A DNA stretch of 5,288 nucleotides from Candidatus Melainabacteria bacterium GWA2_34_9 (GTDB lineage: Bacteria > Cyanobacteriota > Vampirovibrionia > Gastranaerophilales > UBA9971), in contig MFRJ01000083.1 of assembly GCA_001784535.1 (NCBI GenBank), positions 1 through 5,288 of the forward strand. The letters run 5' to 3'. This document shows positions 1-5,269 of this stretch, piece after piece; position 1 is the first letter of the stretch, and each line of letters begins with the position of its first letter. Position numbers and translations under genes: made by a program. Under the pieces are notes generated by a model. That model made no database searches, was not told where the DNA came from, and saw only the letters and a list, made by a program, of their open reading frames with translations.

Positions 1-1044
1 TGGTATGGTCCTGAATATAAATTTACTTATGTTCCGTTCTGGAAAATTTATAAATCCATAGAAAACGAAAAAAAGGGGTTACCGCCGGTATCACCATTAG
101 TTAAAGGTGATTTTAAGGATAAAATCGTCTTTCTTGGCGTAACCGCAACCTCTTTATACGACTCTAAAACTACACCGTTAAGTCCTATTTACCCTGGTGT
201 TGAAGTACAGGCAACTGTTTTTAATAATCTTCTCGACAATAACCCTATAACAAAAATTACAGGCAATATTAATCTTGGAATTTGTCTTTTACTGGGGCTT
301 TTAGTAGCAATTACCGTTATAAAAATCAGGCAGCCCCTTATTTCAACCTTAATTTCTATCCTAATTTTATCTTCTTATATTGGTTTTGCTTCTTATATGC
401 TTAACGAACACAACTTATGGTTTGATATACTGCCTCAGGTCGTATTTGTAATCCTTACGTTTACCTTTATGTTTATTATCAAATACGTTCTTAAATCCAA
501 GGATTTTGATTACACTTATAAGCTTGCAACCACAGACGGACTTACAAACCTGTTTAATCACAGATATTTTCAGGAACATCTGACAAAATGCATGAAAAAA
601 GCTGATAAAAACAACACACGTTTTGCGTTAATTCTTATAGATATTGATTTTTTCAAAAAATTCAACGATACTTACGGGCACCAGGCTGGCGATGAAGTTT
701 TAAGACAGGTCGGACAAACACTTAGAAAAGCTGTTAAGTCTCCTGATTTAGTCGCACGGTACGGCGGCGAAGAAATGGTAGTGGTTCTCGACAACGCAAA
801 TACTGAAGAAGCAATAAACGCAGCAAACAGAATCTGCAGAGCCATTGCGGATAGAAATTTTGAGCTTGCGGAAGGTCTTACTGTTAATGTAACAATAAGT
901 TTAGGGGTTGCTGTTTATCCTATTGACGGTAAAACCTCAACCGAGCTTATAGAATTTTCCGATCAGGGGCTTTACAGGGCTAAACACAACGGACGTAATC
1001 AAGTCGGTTCCCTGCCTGAAATTAAAATTATTACAGCAGAATAA
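1..1044 (+). CDS. CHASE2-GGDEF membrane diguanylate cyclase, 5'-truncated by the window edge
   Basis: This predicted diguanylate cyclase makes cyclic di-GMP from two GTP at the inner face of the membrane. The frame is open from base 1, so only the last 347 residues are present; the ATG at 397 is internal. Visible residues 38-80 carry the typical CHASE2 end (KIVFLGVTAT, then TPLSPIYPGVEVQATV), an extracytoplasmic sensor. Three hydrophobic segments follow at about 90-108, 112-131 and 141-161. The GGDEF domain starts near 175 with TTDGLTNLFNHRYF. It has the metal-binding DID at 214-216, NDTYGH, the active-site loop RYGGEEM (GGEE at 255-258) and the closing LYRAKHNGRN, so it looks catalytically intact. 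The inhibitory RxxD site five residues before the loop reads KSPD (246-249), so its Arg is replaced by Lys. The gene ends 12 bp from the convergent HD-GYP gene. The ligand sensed is unknown. Confidence 0.93.
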   Translation, partial: WYGPEYKFTYVPFWKIYKSIENEKKGLPPVSPLVKGDFKDKIVFLGVTATSLYDSKTTPLSPIYPGVEVQATVFNNLLDNNPITKITGNINLGICLLLGLLVAITVIKIRQPLISTLISILILSSYIGFASYMLNEHNLWFDILPQVVFVILTFTFMFIIKYVLKSKDFDYTYKLATTDGLTNLFNHRYFQEHLTKCMKKADKNNTRFALILIDIDFFKKFNDTYGHQAGDEVLRQVGQTLRKAVKSPDLVARYGGEEMVVVLDNANTEEAINAANRICRAIADRNFELAEGLTVNVTISLGVAVYPIDGKTSTELIEFSDQGLYRAKHNGRNQVGSLPEIKIITAE

Positions 1045-1058
1045 TTTTTTATAAAATT
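1043..1058. terminator. Possible weak AT-only hairpin between convergent genes
   Basis: AATTTT (1043-1048) and AAAATT (1053-1058) can pair around a 4-nt loop in the gap between the convergent stop codons. The stem has no G-C pair and there is no clean U-tract beyond it. It is at best a weak bidirectional terminator, and no better candidate is visible between the two genes. Confidence 0.2.
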
Positions 1059-2091
1059 AATTAATAAACGCCTGAAATTTTTGTTTTACAAAATCTTTAT
1101 CTTGTTTAAAAACAATATTTATAAACCTGTATAACAAATCAAGGCTATAGGCTTTTTGTGCTTCCGATATCATAATCCCTACGGTTTCTTTAGCTGAATT
1201 TTTTTCTTTAGCTGATAAAATATCGTATGCATTAACTATTGATACTATTTGAGTATATAAAGACAGGCTATCTTTTGTTAACTTTCTCGGATACCCCTGA
1301 CCATCTAATCTTTCATGATGATTATATGAAACTTCAGCTATTTTTTCAGGCAATCCCATACTTTTGATCAATTGATAACCTAATCTGGTATGATTTTCAA
1401 TAAGCTCAATTTCATTAAATTTCAAATTATCCGACTTATATAATATATCTTTCGGAATTCTTATCTTGCCTATATCATGCAATAAAGCTGCAATGGTTAA
1501 TTCTTTTATCAAAGTTGATCCAAGACCTAGTGTTATTCCAAAAACAGAAGCTAAAACCGAAACGTTAATAGTATGAGAATAAACAGCATTATCACTAATT
1601 TTTAATTGATTAATGCAAGTGTTTATATCTACTTTGTCATTAATTTCACTAAAAAGAATTTTTTCTATTTCTTTATATTTAATTATTACGGGAGGGTGTA
1701 TCTCTGTTTCATCAATAAATTCTGTTGGAGTGTTAATTAATTTATTTTGAGTATTTTGAGGAATAATAAGACGAGTGTCAATATTTTCATGACTTGTATG
1801 TAATTTGTTTAATTTTTTTGGAAAAGTAAGAAAATTAGGACCTTCTTCTGCTTTAGTTTGTTTAAAAAAATCACATTTTGAGCAATTATACCATTTTTTA
1901 GCAAATGTACCTTGAATGTTTCCGTCACAAAAAGTCCCTGTAACAGCCCAACAGATTCTGCCTGCGCATTTACCATGATTTAATCCGTTATATTTTTTGT
2001 TAACAGCTGCCGGACATACTCCAAATTCATCAACATTTTTGCCGCTGGGTTCTCTTCCGCAGTTTGTAAATTCCCAACAATTTTTTTTCAT
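1057..2091 (-). CDS. Two-CW cysteine-rich domain fused to HD-GYP domain, putative c-di-GMP phosphodiesterase or sensor
   Basis: A 344-residue protein with no membrane segment or signal peptide, so cytoplasmic. Residues 1-77 hold eight cysteines (5, 11, 26, 42, 47, 55, 70, 73) in the two-CW pattern (CWEFTNCGREP, CWAVTGTFC, NCSKCDFF), a probable metal or Fe-S binding domain also found in chemoreceptors and other signalling proteins. Residues 80-140 are a low-complexity linker. An HD-GYP domain spans about 145-340: first His at 173, HDIGK at 205-209, His234, then HHERLDGQGYP (258-268). This family usually hydrolyses cyclic di-GMP. The usual V-A-D-x-Y-D-A-L reads VNAYDIL, with Asn287 replacing a conserved Asp that probably helps bind metal, and the following R-P-Y-R is absent. 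Activity may therefore be altered or lost. The start is supported by TAAGGA 9 nt upstream. It lies 12 bp after the methyltransferase gene, probably in one transcript. Confidence 0.88.
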   Translation of the reverse strand: MKKNCWEFTNCGREPSGKNVDEFGVCPAAVNKKYNGLNHGKCAGRICWAVTGTFCDGNIQGTFAKKWYNCSKCDFFKQTKAEEGPNFLTFPKKLNKLHTSHENIDTRLIIPQNTQNKLINTPTEFIDETEIHPPVIIKYKEIEKILFSEINDKVDINTCINQLKISDNAVYSHTINVSVLASVFGITLGLGSTLIKELTIAALLHDIGKIRIPKDILYKSDNLKFNEIELIENHTRLGYQLIKSMGLPEKIAEVSYNHHERLDGQGYPRKLTKDSLSLYTQIVSIVNAYDILSAKEKNSAKETVGIMISEAQKAYSLDLLYRFINIVFKQDKDFVKQKFQAFIN

Positions 2092-2100
2092 TATTAATAT

Positions 2101-2106
2101 TCCTTA
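2101..2106 (-). promoter_or_regulatory. RBS of the HD-GYP gene, embedded in the upstream stop codon
   Basis: On the minus strand this reads TAAGGA, 9 nt before the ATG at 2091. Its TAA is the stop codon of the methyltransferase gene (2104-2106). Terminating ribosomes therefore sit on the next gene's ribosome binding site, which favours translational coupling. Confidence 0.7.
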
Positions 2107-2970
2107 TTTCTCAGCATAAATATAAGCTGTTGGCGAATTTACAGTTATTGTCTTTCCGTCTAAATCCTGTTTTAATCTCTCAATAAATTCGTTTACCTCA
2201 TTTTCTGAAAGATGCTGAAGGTATTTTTCTTTTACTGTAGGTCTTCTCGGACTTGGGGGAGTATTAAACCACGGATCAAGCATTTCTTTGGAAACAGGAT
2301 ATGTCGAAGACTGCACAACTATATCAATATCAATGTTTTTAAAACCTGCATTTTCAAAATCTTTTTTAAGTGAATCCTCATCAAAATTCATAAGCGGATC
2401 ATTTTCATCAGAAGTCATTTTATCTTCTGCTTCTTTTAAAATCTGATAATTTGGATATTTTTCAGGAGTCATAAGCTCATAATATTTTGTATTTTTGCTT
2501 ATAATAGGCTCGAAAATTGAAATTCTTCCGCCCTGATTCAATATTCTGAAAAATTCATTTATTGCTTTAGATTTATCAAGAATATGAACCATTACTGACC
2601 TCATAACAACAACATCAATAGAGTTATCAGGAAGTTTTGTGTCCGTTGCATCTGTCTGAATAAAATCCATTTCTTTTTCGATGCCGCATTCTTTTGCAAT
2701 TTTATAACACTCTTCAACGCAATCAATAAAAGCATCAGAGGCTATAACTTTTCCGATTCCTTTTAGTCTTTCATAAGCACCAAAAGAAAGAAGCCCGTTT
2801 CCTGTTCCTATATCAATAAGAATATCGCCCTGTTTTAAGTTTGCCCTATCCAAAACTTTATCTCTTACCTGAGACAGCCACAAAAACGTTTGTTGCTTTT
2901 GTTCCTCTGACATATATGAAAATCTGGAATTTTTAAGCCATTCTGTCCATGTTTTTACTATTTCAGACAT
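2104..2970 (-). CDS. Class I SAM-dependent methyltransferase, substrate unknown
   Basis: A 288-residue soluble protein with a Rossmann-type methyltransferase core. Motif I is ILIDIGTGNG at 50-59, the glycine-rich SAM loop. An acidic residue follows the second strand (Asp79 in VIASDA), and QTDAT at 105-109 is the usual adenine-side contact. DNSIDVVVMRSVMVHI (115-130) and the helix-strand LNQGGRISIFEP (144-155) complete the small-molecule methyltransferase pattern. The N-terminal 45 residues (WTEWLKNSRFSYM, then QTFLWLSQVRDKVL) form a helical cap. Residues 195-288 form a C-terminal extension in place of a known second domain. The substrate cannot be read from the sequence; ubiquinone/menaquinone-type, arsenite and natural-product enzymes all share this core. 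The ATG is preceded by AAGGGGA at a short spacing. It is first in a probable two-gene operon with the HD-GYP gene. Confidence 0.88.
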   Translation of the reverse strand: MSEIVKTWTEWLKNSRFSYMSEEQKQQTFLWLSQVRDKVLDRANLKQGDILIDIGTGNGLLSFGAYERLKGIGKVIASDAFIDCVEECYKIAKECGIEKEMDFIQTDATDTKLPDNSIDVVVMRSVMVHILDKSKAINEFFRILNQGGRISIFEPIISKNTKYYELMTPEKYPNYQILKEAEDKMTSDENDPLMNFDEDSLKKDFENAGFKNIDIDIVVQSSTYPVSKEMLDPWFNTPPSPRRPTVKEKYLQHLSENEVNEFIERLKQDLDGKTITVNSPTAYIYAEK

Positions 2971-3017
2971 TTATTCCCCTTTTTTATTTATTTCTAAAAA
3001 TATAATAATATATTAAA

Positions 3018-3029
3018 GAGAAAATTCTC
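3018..3029. promoter_or_regulatory. Short inverted repeat, possible operator
   Basis: GAGAAAATTCTC is a 5-bp inverted repeat around AA. It falls within the spacer of the minus-strand promoter candidate TTAGGA/TATTAT, a position that would suit a repressor site. It is short, and such repeats arise easily by chance in AT-rich DNA. Confidence 0.2.
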
Positions 3030-3118
3030 CTAAAATTAAGTAATATCCTATAAGCAACGTATTTTAAATAAGAAAAAAATATATTATAAAAGTAGAAGTA
3101 TCTTGAAAAAACTTTATA

Positions 3119-3148
3119 CTTTATAATTACATGGTATCTTTATAATTA
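3119..3148 (+). repeat. 11-bp direct repeat containing TATAAT, 19 bp apart
   Basis: CTTTATAATTA occurs at 3119-3129 and again at 3138-3148. A shorter CTTTATA also lies at 3112-3118. Each 11-mer contains a consensus -10 hexamer (3122-3127, 3141-3146) and the self-complementary TAATTA. The pair may be tandem promoters or two binding sites about two helix turns apart, 37-66 bp upstream of the RWYD-repeat gene. Confidence 0.45.
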
Positions 3149-3184
3149 GATAGTTAGATTTACAAATTTATAGGGGAAAAATAA

Positions 3185-3559
3185 ATGGATCCTTCTCAAC
3201 GTCGCTGGTATGATAATGACCCAACTTTAAGCGAAGCAATGGAATTATTATCCATGTCTCCTGATGATTCAAAAGACATGGCTGCTGACTTCATATTAAA
3301 GCTTCAGGAAGTTATAGCATCTGATATTATTGAAAAAGTTTATCAAACAGTAAAAAAATATCAGGGCAAAGGCAGCAGATGGTACGACAGCGATCCTGTA
3401 ATGATTAAAGCTATCGAATTATTAAGAGTTGCTCCTCTAAATATTCAAAAAGCCGCTGCTAAAAAACTTTTAAAAGCTCTTTCATCAAAAGAACTTGATG
3501 AACTTCAAAAAGAATTTGATGATATTGATGCTGCAGAAAATGCTGAACTTGAAGCATAA
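3185..3559 (+). CDS. Small protein with duplicated RWYD-x-DP repeat, function unknown
   Basis: A 124-residue, charged, probably all-helical soluble protein built from two copies of one unit. The first begins RWYDNDP at residues 7-13 and the second RWYDSDP at 65-71. The two align without gaps over 34 residues (7-40 with 65-98) with 15 identities, including A-x-E-L-L and a later Ala-Ala. The copies are exactly 58 residues apart. The tail (100-124) is acidic and coil-like. There is no signal peptide, membrane segment or catalytic motif. I do not recognise a named family; I have only a general impression that similar RWYD-type small proteins occur in other anaerobes. The start is firm: AGGGG lies 8 nt upstream. 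folE2 follows after 10 nt in the same direction, so cotranscription is likely. An adaptor or regulatory role is possible but not shown. Confidence 0.82.
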   Translation: MDPSQRRWYDNDPTLSEAMELLSMSPDDSKDMAADFILKLQEVIASDIIEKVYQTVKKYQGKGSRWYDSDPVMIKAIELLRVAPLNIQKAAAKKLLKALSSKELDELQKEFDDIDAAENAELEA

Positions 3560-3569
3560 GCTATAACCA

Positions 3570-4367
3570 ATGACTCATTCAGAACTTAAAGACATCCAGA
3601 ATTCAAAAGACGATAGGGGTATTGATATTCAGAGTGTTGGCGTCAGGGATGTTGAAGTACCTTTAATTATTCAGCGTAAGAACGACAAAGAACAAGTAGT
3701 CAGCGCAAAAGCAAAGATGAGTGTTTCTCTCCCAAAAGAGTATAGAGGCACTCACATGTCGCGTTTTATTGAAATTCTTTGCGAGTGGGGACAAAAAAAT
3801 CTTCTCGGCGTTGATATAGAAGGCTGTCTTCAGGAAATGAAAACCCGACTAGAAGCAAAAAAAGCTAAAGTTAAGTTTGAATTTAAATATTTTATAGAAA
3901 AGCAGGCTCCTTTAAGCAAACTTTCCAGTCAAATGGGTTATAAATGCTCTTTTGAAGGAGTATTAGACGAGCAGGATTACAAATTTATACTGGGAGTTTC
4001 CGTTCCTGTAACTACTCTTTGTCCTTGCAGCAAAGAAATTTCTGATTACGGCGCTCATAACCAGAGAACCATAGTAAAAGCCCGTATCAGCTACGATCCT
4101 CATACAATTATATGGCTGGAAGATCTTATAAAATTAATAGAAAAATGCGGAAGCAGTCCTATTTATCCGCTTTTAAAACGCGAAGATGAAAAGTTTGTGA
4201 CTGAACAGGCTTATAATAATCCAAAATTTGTTGAGGACATCTTGAGAGATGTTATTTCCGAAATCAGGAAGCTTCCTGAAGTTACATGGTTTGAGGTTGA
4301 TTGTGAGGCACATGAAAGTATTCACAATCATTCCGCCTGGGCTCATCACGAGGAAACTATTAATTAA
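3570..4367 (+). CDS. folE2: GTP cyclohydrolase IB (FolE2)
   Basis: Converts GTP to 7,8-dihydroneopterin triphosphate plus formate, the first step toward tetrahydrofolate and also a source for queuosine-type 7-deazaguanines. It is the metal-flexible alternative to zinc-dependent FolE. The 265 residues match the usual family length. Family landmarks in order are KDIQNSKDDRGIDIQSVGV (7-25), LPKEYRGTHMSRFIEIL (54-70), the active-site segment TTLCPCSKEISDYGAHNQR (148-166), PLLKREDEKFVTEQAY (200-215), NPKFVEDILRDV (217-228) and the closing ESIHNHSAWA (249-258). Cys151 and His163 are the expected metal/catalytic ligands and Glu205 a probable one. The ATG at 3570 is right because family-conserved residues begin at once, yet there is no clear Shine-Dalgarno. 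Initiation probably depends on coupling to the gene 10 nt upstream. No Zur box was recognised. Its stop overlaps that of the convergent gene. Confidence 0.96.
   Translation: MTHSELKDIQNSKDDRGIDIQSVGVRDVEVPLIIQRKNDKEQVVSAKAKMSVSLPKEYRGTHMSRFIEILCEWGQKNLLGVDIEGCLQEMKTRLEAKKAKVKFEFKYFIEKQAPLSKLSSQMGYKCSFEGVLDEQDYKFILGVSVPVTTLCPCSKEISDYGAHNQRTIVKARISYDPHTIIWLEDLIKLIEKCGSSPIYPLLKREDEKFVTEQAYNNPKFVEDILRDVISEIRKLPEVTWFEVDCEAHESIHNHSAWAHHEETIN
4364..4367. other. Shared TTAA: overlapping convergent stop codons
   Basis: The palindrome TTAA supplies the TAA stop of folE2 (4365-4367, +) and that of the JAMM-like gene (4364-4366, -). There is no space between the genes for an intrinsic terminator, so each transcript probably runs into the other's coding sequence. 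Confidence 0.85.
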
Positions 4368-4945
4368 AATTTAGAGGTTAGCTTATCCCAAAATCTTGAA
4401 AAAATATTTGTTTTTTGTAATGGATTTTCAAATTCTGGCAGCTTGATTGTACGGAATTTCAGTCCACCAACTTTTTCAAGTTCTTTGTAGAACTCTCTGG
4501 TTAATTTTGTTAATTTTTTTGAGTTTGAGAATGAAAAAATTCCAACATTTTTTCTTAGTAAATAATCCTGTGCATCTACAATATTGAAAAGTCGTTCCTT
4601 TGTTGCTCTGTCTAAAGGTGGTATTTCAACTAAATGGCAGAAATTGCCAATGTTTTTTATGTTAAAGACTGCTCTAGCTTCATTATGACATTTTTCTATA
4701 CCAGCTCCAATATCATTAGGTGACAAACCATTTGAAACAGAAGTGCGTTTTTTTAAAGCAGGATGATTGTGTGTACCTATACGGGCTCCTTTTGTAAATG
4801 GACTTGAAACACAGGTTCTAGTACCTATATTTGCAGAAAGAATGTTTCCTTGCCTATCTAATTGATAGGCATATTCTACCGGCTTGGCTATAATGGTTCT
4901 TTCAATAGGAATTAAAGCTGTTCTTGCTGCTCTGGAGATGTTCAT
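4364..4945 (-). CDS. Hypothetical protein with JAMM/JAB-like motif
   Basis: A 193-residue protein I cannot assign to a named family. Residues 24-78 show the order of ligands expected of a JAMM/MPN (JAB) metalloprotease fold: Glu24 in a strand (VEYAYQLD), a turn with DRQGNI, then GTHNHP with His59 and His61, then LSPNDI with Ser75 and Asp78. The gap from HxHP to SxxD is longer than in RadC or deubiquitinase-type JAMM proteins and is filled by a basic loop (KKRTS). A helix with EKCHNEARAV follows. The C-terminal half (110-193) is helical and lysine-rich with no recognised motif. No signal peptide or membrane segment is visible. A peptidase, deamidase or toxin-like role is only inferred from the motif. 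The start is the first ATG, with a weak AGAGA about 6 nt upstream. Its stop codon overlaps the folE2 stop on the other strand. Confidence 0.68.
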   Translation of the reverse strand: MNISRAARTALIPIERTIIAKPVEYAYQLDRQGNILSANIGTRTCVSSPFTKGARIGTHNHPALKKRTSVSNGLSPNDIGAGIEKCHNEARAVFNIKNIGNFCHLVEIPPLDRATKERLFNIVDAQDYLLRKNVGIFSFSNSKKLTKLTREFYKELEKVGGLKFRTIKLPEFENPLQKTNIFSRFWDKLTSKF

Positions 4946-4980
4946 AAAATTCTCTTTTGTTTTTACACAAGTCTATAAAA

Positions 4981-5009
4981 CATGTAAAAGAAAAAAATTG
5001 CTGTTTCAA
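4981..5009 (-). promoter_or_regulatory. Weak promoter candidate for the JAMM-like gene
   Basis: On the minus strand, TTGAAA (5009-5004) is followed after 17 nt by TACATG (4986-4981). The -35 is good and the -10 is poor (TA present, final T missing). It lies 36 nt before the ATG at 4945, a sensible leader length. It is the best candidate I can see but remains uncertain. Confidence 0.3.
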
Positions 5010-5027
5010 AAAATTATTTTGCTACAT

Positions 5028-5192
5028 TGTCATTGCGAGCGACTGAGATAAAACGAAGGAGCATGGCAATCTACCCAGATAACAATGCCCGACAGATTGC
5101 CACGTCGGGCTAAAGCCCTCAGAATGAAATAGAGTGAGTATTTGACTTTATGCCAAATGGGACAGATTTCCACCCGTTTGATGAGAATGACA
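5028..5192. repeat. Non-coding palindromic repeat element with 7-bp terminal inverted repeats
   Basis: The element starts TGTCATT (5028-5034) and ends AATGACA (5186-5192), its exact inverted complement. Inside are nested inverted repeats: GGCAATCT (5065-5072) with AGATTGCC (5094-5101), and GCCCGAC (5087-5093) with GTCGGGC (5104-5110). An alternative small hairpin is GGGCTAAAGCCC (5107-5118). The stretch GACAGATTGCCACG (5091-5104) recurs in degraded form at 5161-5174 (12 of 14 bases), and CAGAATGA (5119-5126) is echoed by GAGAATGA (5183-5190). The right third therefore looks like a decayed second copy of the tail. TGTCATTGCGAGC-type ends are common in dispersed intergenic repeats of many bacterial genomes. 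It is more GC-rich than its surroundings and encodes no transposase, so it is MITE- or REP-like. A role in RNA structure or termination for the flanking genes is possible. Confidence 0.72.
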
Positions 5193-5199
5193 TATAAAG

Positions 5200-5231
5200 A
5201 AATAAAATTTTCCCTTTGCAAATAAAATTTT
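5200..5231 (+). repeat. 12-bp direct repeat, 20-bp period
   Basis: AAATAAAATTTT occurs at 5200-5211 and 5220-5231, separated by CCCTTTGC. The copies lie about two helix turns apart, just upstream of an extended -10-like sequence. They could be regulator sites or an UP-like AT-rich element, or simply local duplication. Confidence 0.4.
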
Positions 5232-5240
5232 TGTTATAGA
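5232..5240 (+). promoter_or_regulatory. Possible extended -10 promoter for a gene right of the window
   Basis: TGTTATAGA fits the extended -10 form TG-n-TATAnT except for its last base. There is no good -35 at the usual distance. Transcription would start near 5247, directly at the stem-loop that follows, and would read out of the window. Confidence 0.3.
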
Positions 5241-5248
5241 ATAAACAT

Positions 5249-5269
5249 AGCAGGGCATGGTACCCTGCT
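5249..5269 (+). other. Stem-loop at right edge (leader structure or weak terminator)
   Basis: AGCAGGG (5249-5255) pairs with CCCTGCT (5263-5269), a 7-bp stem around the loop CATGGTA. On the plus strand TTTAAATTGCTTT follows, only a loose U-rich tail. On the minus strand no T-run follows, so termination of a leftward transcript is unlikely. It may be a weak plus-strand terminator or the 5' end of a leader for the next gene. The flank beyond 5288 is needed to decide. Confidence 0.4.

Larger units (their letters stand above)
2971..3184. promoter_or_regulatory. Divergent control region between methyltransferase operon and RWYD-folE2 operon
   Basis: This 214-bp, very AT-rich gap separates two outward-facing operons and has no plausible ORF. 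Both ends carry a strong purine-rich RBS: minus-strand AAGGGGA just before 2970, and plus-strand AGGGG at 3172-3176, 8 nt before the ATG at 3185. Minus-strand -10 candidates are TATAAT at 3088-3083, with only a T-run 17 nt upstream, and TATTAT at 3010-3005, with TTAGGA 17 nt upstream. On the plus strand, consensus TATAAT occurs at 3122-3127 and 3141-3146. TTGAAA at 3103-3108 is too close to the first of these to be a standard -35. The promoters are expected here, but the exact elements are uncertain. Confidence 0.55.

Noticed and set aside
397..1044. The ATG at 397 as the true start of the GGDEF gene
   Set aside because: The same frame is open back to base 1 and encodes a clear CHASE2 domain end and two more membrane segments. 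The ATG lies at the junction between the second and third segments.
3103..3133. A motif TTGAAA ... TTACATG shared by the RWYD-gene upstream region and the JAMM-like gene upstream region
   Set aside because: Both regions contain these words, but the spacing differs (18 and 16 nt) and the sequences between are unrelated AT-rich DNA. Chance is the likelier explanation.
2971..3184. A Zur-type operator controlling folE2
   Set aside because: FolE2 is zinc-regulated in some bacteria, but no Zur-like palindrome is recognisable. The repeats present are direct and AT-only.
4364..4945. RadC DNA-repair-associated JAB protein
   Set aside because: RadC has a shorter HNHPSG...S-x-x-D spacing and an N-terminal helix-hairpin-helix domain, neither of which is present here.
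5028..5192. CRISPR array or RNA gene
   Set aside because: The internal copies are too few, too divergent and irregularly spaced for CRISPR. The hairpins do not fit a tRNA or a known small RNA that I can recognise.
5030..5221. A 63-codon open frame on the minus strand
   Set aside because: It lies almost wholly inside the palindromic repeat element, has no good RBS, and its translation resembles no protein. Its openness is a by-product of the repeat.
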